This document shows positions 57,026-64,000 of a stretch of 64,000 nucleotides of DNA, piece after piece. The notes beneath the pieces are model-generated. The model was not told the DNA's origin. It searched no databases and saw only the letters and a list, made by a program, of their open reading frames with translations. The DNA comes from Tieghemostelium lacteum (lineage: Eukaryota; Evosea; Eumycetozoa; Dictyosteliales; Raperosteliaceae), in NCBI GenBank assembly GCA_001606155.1, contig LODT01000047.1:186001-250000 (forward strand), in the 5' to 3' direction. The first letter of the stretch is position 1. Every line of letters begins with the position of its first letter. The translations under genes and the position numbers were made by a program.

Positions 57026-57464
57026 TTTACTACTCCTATTCTACTACTTTATAATTATTTTTTGCTATGGTATATTGATTCTACAATTTTGAAAAAAAAA
57101 ATTGTATGAAACTTGTCTTATTAAGATAGAATTACAATTGTCTTTCTCTCCCTAAACACAATGAAACTGAATTTGGGGAACCTATTTATAGATTATTTGT
57201 ATTGTTATTTTATAACTATAGTATAATTGTTGTTTTTTGTTTTTTGATATATATTCAATTGATTGATTTCAAACCACCCCTAAAAAAAACCCACTAACAA
57301 ATCATTTACACACAAACAAATGGAATAGAAGGGTGTGATTTATAACAAGAAAAATGAAAAATAAAAAAAATAAAAAATACAAAAAAAATGATGGTTTGTA
57401 TGGATTTTTTTCTCGATATAAAACAATTGAATTTATTTTTAGTGATTACATTAGAGAGTTAGTC
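57026..57464. other. Intergenic between two minus-strand genes
   Basis: A 439-bp A+T-rich spacer that contains the promoter of the DENN gene and the 3' flank of the next gene. Long A-runs around 57358-57395. No gene seen. Confidence 0.4.
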
Positions 57465-60400
57465 TTAATAGAAATCATATATTTGAACAATTTTAACTGC
57501 TTCAAGAGTATCTATAAATCTAATGAATGGTATTAGACTTTGAATGAGTACATCAATGGAGATTTGTTCAGGTTGTTGATGTTGTTGATCATTTGTGTTG
57601 GTGGATTTTGGAAATAGGTTATAGTTGAAATTGACCTTGACATCATCTCCAAAGTGTTCGATGGAATTGAGTGTGGATTTCAAGAGTTTTACAGGACATT
57701 CAAGTTTAACTTGTATAGAGACATTATTGGAAATCTGAAGGATGGTAGTCAGAGGTGACTCTCTAGCAAGGTTTAATAGAACCTCTGTGAATGGTTTAAA
57801 TGTTGGAATGTGGAATGTGAATAAACCATGTCCAAGTGATTTCACATTGGTTATTCTTGAGTCTATTTTAGACCATTTGGATTGATAAGGACTGAGAACT
57901 AGTAACTGTTCGTAGAGACCGGTTTGATCGTAATCGTCACCTAGGAGTTTTCTCAATGGCAATGCGAGAAGGAACATTTGACCGAGTATAAGAGACATTA
58001 CAAACCCAGGTACTAAATCAGTAATGAAACCCTGGTCACTTAAAGCTTGCATTATACCAGTCTTTTGTGAGACTTTTCCAAACTCTTTAAAGAGTACTTC
58101 AAAATAGGATTTGAGAACATTGATGAATGGGAACCTGTACCATGGGGTATGATCCATAAACTGACCAAACACTTGAACCATCTCCACCTGCATCCATTCT
58201 GGTAGTTTATAGTGATTCAGTGCATCACGACCTGCATGATAACTGGCATCAATAAACCCCTGTTTAGACAATAGATTGGATAATTTGTTTCCATTGACTT
58301 TGAATTTCTGTGAGTTTACAGAGGCATCTGGTATAGAACGGTAATGTATAATATATCTATTCTCACCAGCTCTAAATGATGTAAGTTTTTGTAAAGCAGG
58401 TCTGAGTTCACTTATATCCAATTGACCAGACTTCAAACACAAAACTTGATTGGCTTCCGCTGTTATATCAGTAACCACATCTTTCAACATTCTAGTTATT
58501 GATCCATGGATATGCTCAGCTTTTACAATACACATTACATTTGTTAAAACTTTAGCTTTACCTTCGTAAACTTGAATTGGACTTATTTGATCTAAAACAT
58601 CTAAAACTGGTTTTGGTAATTCAACATTATTATTATTATTATTCAATGAAGTTGATGATTTCTTATTTTTAGATTGAGCTTTTGACCAAATTTGAACAAT
58701 ATCACCTAGACCAACCCACCCAGCCATTTTTTGTTGTGTAGCTGAAAACTGAATGGTTTTACTAGAGAGTATTGCAGAGGCTGCACGGTTCCATGGTGAA
58801 CCTTCAATTTTCATTAAATCAATATGGGGTAGTTGTTTGAGAGCACGAATATCTTGGAAAGCTCTTTTGAGTTCACCCCATGATTGGGTATCTAGTTTGT
58901 CTGTAACCCATTTTGTAAATGATTCAATTGAAGGTTCATCAGGTAACAGCCCAAGAATGAGTTTACTACCACGTTCAGGAATACCAATCTCACTTATGAC
59001 TTTGGGTATATCATAAAATGCTGGAATGTCACGTAGAATCATGGAGAACTCTTCTCTGATTTCCTTTAGATTTTGACTGTCTGTCAGTGAGTTGGATAGT
59101 ATATCGGATGGACGAGTTTCCTGTTGTTTCACCTCTGCTATTACTTCATCTTTTAGACCTATAATCTGGTCAATTATACCTACCAATGCAGTCTCAACAA
59201 TGGATGTACTCTTCTTGGATCTAGCTCTAAGGACATCAATCAAAAGGAACAGTTCATCTGGAATTATGTTAACAGCTGTATTGATTTTAGGGATGGCAGC
59301 TTCAGCTAAAGGTTCAAATCTCTCTAACATTGTAAGCATTGGATTTACATAAGATTTCAAAATGAGTTCAACAGCATTTCCAAGACCTGGAATGGAATCA
59401 GGAATGAGGTTCTTGGCAGCTGCTGATAGACCTACTTGAATCTTTGGTAACATAACTCTGAGGTTCTTTAGAATGTCTTTAATGGCATTCAAAGCTATAT
59501 GAGGAGCTTGATTAAGAATAGCGTTAATACGTGATTCAGTGGTAGAAATAACATTGGTTACACTTGTCAAGTCTCTATGTACATCTTGGAAATTGACATC
59601 TTCGTATGGTAACTTTCTAAAGCACATCATGAAATCAACCGTTGGGTCATTAGGTTGCATTTCATAGACCATGCTGTCTTGGAATCCTACAGATTCAATA
59701 ATCTTTCTCCAATCCAAGAGACTACGGAACCCTCTAATTTCATCACGTTCAGAAGGTGCTTGAACACCAGTAAGTGCATTGAAAACCATATGTGCACAAT
59801 CTAGCATTGGCATCAAATGTCTATTTTCATCTAGATTATGTTCACGAGTTATAAAGCAACCTCCAGGTCTGAGTATTCTATGCACACCTTGAAGGAACTG
59901 TATAATTTGTTTTGGTGGTAAATGATGAAGACCTTGATTAACAGTAACCAAGTCAACACTCTGATCTGGAATCTCACTAAACTCTCTACCACCCTTTTTA
60001 ATATGGTTATAGTCAATCTTTATACACTCTCCCAATTTTGTTTTGTCAACAGTACCACGTTCCAGAGTTGCACCAATATTAGTCTCATCAGCTTCTATAT
60101 CATCATGTACAATCCAAGTCTTACCACGCATTTGAAGAGCAATTCTCAAAGGAGTAATTAGCTTTCCATGGTCACCTATACTCACTAGATCATGTACCTT
60201 ACCAACCATACCAATATGTGAAAGTACCGAAACAGTCTCTCTCACAAGTTCCCTCTTTTGTTCAGCAAGTTGTTTCACAAGATTCCAAACTGACATGACA
60301 CCCGATAACGGACCTTGATTGAGAGCCAATTGCTCTATAAGCTTCATATAAATTGCATTATCATCTGCCAATCTCTGATCCCATATAGCAGTATTAATGA

Positions 60401-62138
60401 TTCTCATCAATGCGTTATTATTGGTCAATGACAAGAACTCTGTTAGAAAAGTTTCAATAAAAGTCTGTCTCATTTGAGGATCTTTCATTAGAGCTCTGAA
60501 TGAGTTACTTCTATGAATTTCAGTGTTATCTATAAGTCTCTGAACCTCATCACTATCCTTACAAGATTCTCTAGCTGGATGAACAAAGACTCTACTTGGA
60601 AGATCCTTACTCTTACTATTGTGATCTGAAACATCATCACAACCATAATGTGTCCACCAAAGACTTGTAAATCTTCCAGAAGGGTCATACTTTTTCTTAT
60701 CCAATTTAAATTGTTCAAAACCTGGATAAGCCTTTCTCAACTGTTTCCTAGTGTAATGGTGTCTATAAGGTAGATAGAATGTACCCCCTTCTTGTAACGT
60801 TATATTTGCCAATTTCTTATGATAACTCTTTAATAATTGATCACCTTCTGGTGTTCTTCGAATACGGAAATAAAATACAAAAGCATAGCTTCCACCAGAT
60901 GTTGCAGAGTATGGTATAGCAGTATCAGTATCATGATGAACAAATCTAATAGTGACGTTCAATAGTGTCAATATAGTCTCTTTGGACATTTGTTTGAGCA
61001 CAATGTCCTTGACATCACTAACCCATGTATTGAAATTATCTTTTGGTACAAAATATTCTTGTAGTATGAAAGTATCATCAATTAATAACCAAGGGCTATA
61101 GAGTTGTGCCAAAGGTTTAGCACTCTCAAATAACAAACTATTGGAATCGTTGACTTCTGACCAATCCAATGCAACACCCATGGAATGCTCAATAGCAAAT
61201 CTCACCTCTCTCAAAGGTCCTGCAAACCACTTATACATGGTTTTTGATGCCATTGACATTTCCTTAGGTTTTGCAGGTAGATTACTGACAGTTGGTGTAT
61301 CAGATGCTCTACAGAATATATATATATCAGCTACATCAAATGTTGTAATATCAATTCTTGCCAATTTAATTTCAATACCTTCTTGATTTTGTTGATTTTT
61401 AACCATTTTTTCATAGACGTGTGGGAGATCACTTAAAGGTGTCATAACAGTGTCCATTGAGAGTCTATGGTTATCTTTAACTTTCAATGTCACTTCATAT
61501 ATAATACCAAATAGTCCATAACCTCCTATACACAATCTGAATAAATCTCTAGCCTCTTCATTATCAGAGTCTCTTGAACATTCAATTATACTACCATCTG
61601 CTCTAATCAGTAAGAATCTTACCACAGATTCAGCCAAACAATAATCAGTTGTAATACCATGACCATTAACTGACAATGTACCACCAACTGAAAAACTACA
61701 GTAACTTTGAAGTGTTCTAGGTGCCTTTGCATAGTTATTCAAAAATACAATTAAATCAGACCACATGGCACCAGTACCCACTGTAACCTGTCTCTCTTCA
61801 TTGTGATACTTCATATGTGTTATATACTTCATATCAATAACTACACCATCCCTATTCAAAGTGTGACCACCCATTGAATGTTTAGTACCTCTAATTGAAA
61901 CCACTTGGTCATTCTCATTGGCACTCTTTAAAACTCTTTGAACATCTTCAATTGTTCTAACCTGGTTAAGTGAATAGACTTTACATGCATTCAATCTAGA
62001 CACATCATCCAATATTATAGAAGTACCAATATGATCAGGCCAACATTCTTGACCTTTATCATGGTACACATCATTAAATAGACATTCTTCCTCCTCCTCT
62101 ACTTTATCTCCTGTATTCTTATTTTCAATATCTATCAT
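57465..62138 (-). CDS. FAD oxidase - methyltransferase - long tail fusion
   Basis: A 1557-residue intronless gene with three parts. Residues of about 50-530 are a VAO/PCMH-type FAD-linked oxidase: VVSIRGTKHSMGGHTLN, whose His-Ser-x-Gly is the usual spot for covalent FAD, then VGTGAMWSDL, SFSVGGTLSVNGHG, GGYGLFGIIYEV, and a C-terminal HYGCDD. Residues of about 600-880 look like a class I SAM methyltransferase (VSIGDHGK, VDLVTVNQGLHHLPPKQIIQ, VHRILRPGGCFI). The last 650 residues are helical and unrecognised, with one hydrophobic segment (PGFVMSLILGQMFLLALPL). Such fused oxidase-methyltransferases suit secondary metabolism or lipid/sterol modification; substrate unknown. Length without introns is notable beside its neighbours. 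Confidence 0.8.
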   Translation of the reverse strand: MIDIENKNTGDKVEEEEECLFNDVYHDKGQECWPDHIGTSIILDDVSRLNACKVYSLNQVRTIEDVQRVLKSANENDQVVSIRGTKHSMGGHTLNRDGVVIDMKYITHMKYHNEERQVTVGTGAMWSDLIVFLNNYAKAPRTLQSYCSFSVGGTLSVNGHGITTDYCLAESVVRFLLIRADGSIIECSRDSDNEEARDLFRLCIGGYGLFGIIYEVTLKVKDNHRLSMDTVMTPLSDLPHVYEKMVKNQQNQEGIEIKLARIDITTFDVADIYIFCRASDTPTVSNLPAKPKEMSMASKTMYKWFAGPLREVRFAIEHSMGVALDWSEVNDSNSLLFESAKPLAQLYSPWLLIDDTFILQEYFVPKDNFNTWVSDVKDIVLKQMSKETILTLLNVTIRFVHHDTDTAIPYSATSGGSYAFVFYFRIRRTPEGDQLLKSYHKKLANITLQEGGTFYLPYRHHYTRKQLRKAYPGFEQFKLDKKKYDPSGRFTSLWWTHYGCDDVSDHNSKSKDLPSRVFVHPARESCKDSDEVQRLIDNTEIHRSNSFRALMKDPQMRQTFIETFLTEFLSLTNNNALMRIINTAIWDQRLADDNAIYMKLIEQLALNQGPLSGVMSVWNLVKQLAEQKRELVRETVSVLSHIGMVGKVHDLVSIGDHGKLITPLRIALQMRGKTWIVHDDIEADETNIGATLERGTVDKTKLGECIKIDYNHIKKGGREFSEIPDQSVDLVTVNQGLHHLPPKQIIQFLQGVHRILRPGGCFITREHNLDENRHLMPMLDCAHMVFNALTGVQAPSERDEIRGFRSLLDWRKIIESVGFQDSMVYEMQPNDPTVDFMMCFRKLPYEDVNFQDVHRDLTSVTNVISTTESRINAILNQAPHIALNAIKDILKNLRVMLPKIQVGLSAAAKNLIPDSIPGLGNAVELILKSYVNPMLTMLERFEPLAEAAIPKINTAVNIIPDELFLLIDVLRARSKKSTSIVETALVGIIDQIIGLKDEVIAEVKQQETRPSDILSNSLTDSQNLKEIREEFSMILRDIPAFYDIPKVISEIGIPERGSKLILGLLPDEPSIESFTKWVTDKLDTQSWGELKRAFQDIRALKQLPHIDLMKIEGSPWNRAASAILSSKTIQFSATQQKMAGWVGLGDIVQIWSKAQSKNKKSSTSLNNNNNNVELPKPVLDVLDQISPIQVYEGKAKVLTNVMCIVKAEHIHGSITRMLKDVVTDITAEANQVLCLKSGQLDISELRPALQKLTSFRAGENRYIIHYRSIPDASVNSQKFKVNGNKLSNLLSKQGFIDASYHAGRDALNHYKLPEWMQVEMVQVFGQFMDHTPWYRFPFINVLKSYFEVLFKEFGKVSQKTGIMQALSDQGFITDLVPGFVMSLILGQMFLLALPLRKLLGDDYDQTGLYEQLLVLSPYQSKWSKIDSRITNVKSLGHGLFTFHIPTFKPFTEVLLNLARESPLTTILQISNNVSIQVKLECPVKLLKSTLNSIEHFGDDVKVNFNYNLFPKSTNTNDQQHQQPEQISIDVLIQSLIPFIRFIDTLEAVKIVQIYDFY

Positions 62139-62641
62139 GTAAAATCTAAAGATATGATTATATCTTTATTTTTCTATTTGTTTTCCTATTTAAAACAATA
62201 TGAAATATGAAAGTTTGTTTTTTTTAAGAGGTATTATAAAAATATCTAGATCAAAAAAAAAAAAAAAAAATTAAAATTTCACAAAAAAATGAGGTGCAAT
62301 TTTAATTCATTGACGTGTGGATCCAAGTTTTCCCATGTGACATCATTAATTGTTTTAAATGGATTTTTAATTCAAAATTAAATTGTAAAACCAATTGAAT
62401 TTCATTTAATTATTAGGTGTTAAAAACACTATCATAGCAGTTCCCTATTAAATAATAACTAAAAATTAATTATTTGATGAATATATTAAACTTTTGATTT
62501 CAAACTTTGATTTTTTTGTATTATCTCTAAAAGAATATGTAGTTTCAAATGTTCATCAAAGAGAATAAAAAATTTTTTTATTTTTCATTTTGTTTTTTTT
62601 TTGGAGGGAACAAACACCAAGCAATTTGAACAGAAACACAA
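62139..62641. promoter_or_regulatory. Divergent promoter region, fusion gene / exportin-2
   Basis: A 503-bp A+T-rich spacer between divergent starts. It contains an A-run near 62255-62270 and T-runs before 62600. No specific regulatory motif identified. Confidence 0.35.
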
Positions 62642-64000
62642 ATGAATCAATCTTTACTTGAAAACATTACAGGTTACTACAAAGATTCTCTCTCTTCTAT
62701 TAAAAATGTCAGAGAGAATGGAACCAATTCAATTAAAGAGCTATTAAAGAATCAAGATAATCTATTAGTGTTTTTAGAAATTTGTGGCACAGGTGACCAA
62801 ATCGATTCAGGTCTAAAAACTTTTATTTCAGTTATTGTAAAAAATGAAATTAAAGAAAATTATCCAGAGGTATGTTTATCACTTTAAGCATTGATGATCA
62901 ATTAACGAAATACTAATAAAAAAGGCGCGTCAAAAAAAATCAAAAAAATATTTTTTATGATAATGATGAACATTATATATAAATAGAAAGATACAACTGA
63001 AAATCTAATTACACCAGAGAGAAAAGAGATTATAAAAGAAAAAATTATTGGTATTATATTGACATCTACCAATCAAACTGTTCAAGCACAGTTATTGGAG
63101 GCATTATCCATCATTACACAAAATGATTTTCCAACTGAAAAATGGCCATCTCTAGTACCTCAATTATCTTTGAACCTTGAAACTCAATTGGCTAGCCAAA
63201 ACTATCAAAATATCAACAAAATTCTAAATATCCTCCAAACCATTTTAAAGAGATACCAAGAAGAAATGCATACCACAAGTGTTATGATACAATTGAAAGC
63301 CATTCTTGAATCACTCGCTTCAGTTTATTTAAAAACCATTGTTGTGAGTATTCTACCCCTTCTCTATAATACCCTTTATTCTGATACCTATATTAACATT
63401 TACTAATCTTTAATTTTAGCATACCAGTACATTAATTGACAGCACTCAGAATGGTGATGAATTGAAATTACTGTTCACATCTATAAAGTATCAATTACAA
63501 ATTTACTTTTCATTGAGTTATATTGACATTCCAGAGGCATTTGAGGACAGTTTAGAAAGTATTTGTCCAGTATTTATAAAATATTTATCCTATAGATCAC
63601 AATTACCACAATTGATGCAAAGTAAAAACGATGATGATGCACCACTTCTCAATCAAGTTCAAACTTTAATTTGTGATATTATCAATCATTTCACTTTGAA
63701 ATATGATGATATTATTTCCAACTATCTTCAATCATTTGTTCAAACTGCATGGGTATTATTATCACAAACCTCTAATGAAGTTAAAAATGATCATGTAAGT
63801 ACTTTTCTATCCCACTACAACTTATCTGAACTATTTATTAATATAAAGAAACTTTAAATTATTATAGTTAGTTTTCTCTGCCATTTTATTATTAGGATCA
63901 GCAAGTATGAGTATTAAACGTGACATATTCAGTTCTGTTGAAACTCTTCAACAAATTTGTTCAAATATCATTATTCCAAATATTAAATTGAGAGAATCTG
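62642..64000 (+). CDS. xpo2: Exportin-2 (CSE1/CAS), 5' part; continues past window
   Basis: Four exons so far: 62642-62869, 62987-63343, 63420-63794 and 63868 to beyond 64000, all joined in phase 0. The protein starts with an importin-beta N-like repeat (YYKDSLSSIKNVRENGTNSI, KELLKN), followed by CSE1-typical QLLEALSIITQNDFPTEKWP, LVPQLSLNLETQL, a loop, then the diagnostic DIPEAFEDSLESICPVFIKY, and YDDIISNYLQSFVQTAWVLL, and the exon-4 segment TLQQICSNIIIPNIKLRES. CSE1 returns importin-alpha to the cytoplasm with RanGTP. The acceptor at 63867 was preferred over one at 63896, which leads to an immediate stop. Confidence 0.9.

Noticed and set aside
57354-57536. Plus-strand Lys-rich frame
   Set aside because: Starts in an A-run and overlaps the 3' end of the fusion gene; no support.
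1-64000. CRISPR arrays, rRNA genes, LTR elements, reverse transcriptases
   Set aside because: Looked for on both strands by motif and repeat spacing; none recognised in this window.

Overview
The window looks like nuclear DNA of a dictyostelid social amoeba. Support: very A+T-rich intergenic DNA, short GT-AG introns of about 55-130 nt with GTAAGT/GTATGT donors, Asn/Gln/Ser-rich low-complexity inserts in proteins, GPI-type secreted Cys-rich families, and an MFE-A protein with the dehydrogenase + SCP2 layout of the Dictyostelium protein. Coding regions are less A+T-rich than I would expect for D. discoideum, so another dictyostelid is plausible; the species cannot be fixed from the sequence alone. 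The window holds about 28 protein genes (two run off the ends), two identical intron-bearing tRNA-Ala(UGC) genes, one DNA transposon and several gene relics.

Layout. 1-7.3 kb: the 3' end of vps8 (CORVET endosomal tether), an Rnl5-type RNA ligase, an orphan membrane protein, and a GT60 GlcNAc-transferase. 7.9-13.2 kb: a secreted orphan, a leucine-rich-repeat protein, and NUDCD2. 13.4-15.5 kb: a secreted protein with a deaminase-like zinc motif; its upstream region contains a broken copy of the orphan membrane protein. 15.7-20.2 kb: three tandem secreted/GPI-type Cys-rich paralogues with remnants of further copies between them. 20.2-28.3 kb: a repeat-rich gap with a tRNA gene and a gene relic, an orphan alpha-helical protein, then an IS630/Tc1-mariner-type transposase copy and a 32-nt perfect palindrome. 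28.3-32.6 kb: an LRR protein, the divergent pair PSMG4 / NDUFAF6, an ankyrin protein and the second tRNA gene. 32.6-39.3 kb is an accessory stretch: a single-pass membrane protein and its truncated duplicate, inverted and direct repeats, a whole two-exon gene of the delta-endotoxin (Cry) domain I family, and two degraded genes. 39.6-47 kb: HIBADH, a triple-MIT protein, MFE-A, a second secreted orphan paralogous to the one at 8 kb, and a Stealth-type phosphotransferase. 47-64 kb: a large orphan helical protein, a DCC/DUF393 protein, a C2-DENN-WD40 protein, a three-part FAD oxidase-methyltransferase-tail fusion, and the 5' half of the exportin-2 (CSE1) gene.

Functional themes are mostly housekeeping: endosome and trafficking (VPS8, DENN protein, MIT protein), Golgi glycosylation (GT60, Stealth), mitochondrial and peroxisomal metabolism (HIBADH, NDUFAF6, MFE-A), proteasome assembly (PSMG4), and nuclear transport (exportin-2). 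Between these lie lineage-specific secreted or membrane genes and candidates for ancient bacterial acquisition (Cry-like protein, deaminase-like protein, FAD-methyltransferase fusion). All exon joins were worked out by hand from splice consensus and frame and should be treated as models.
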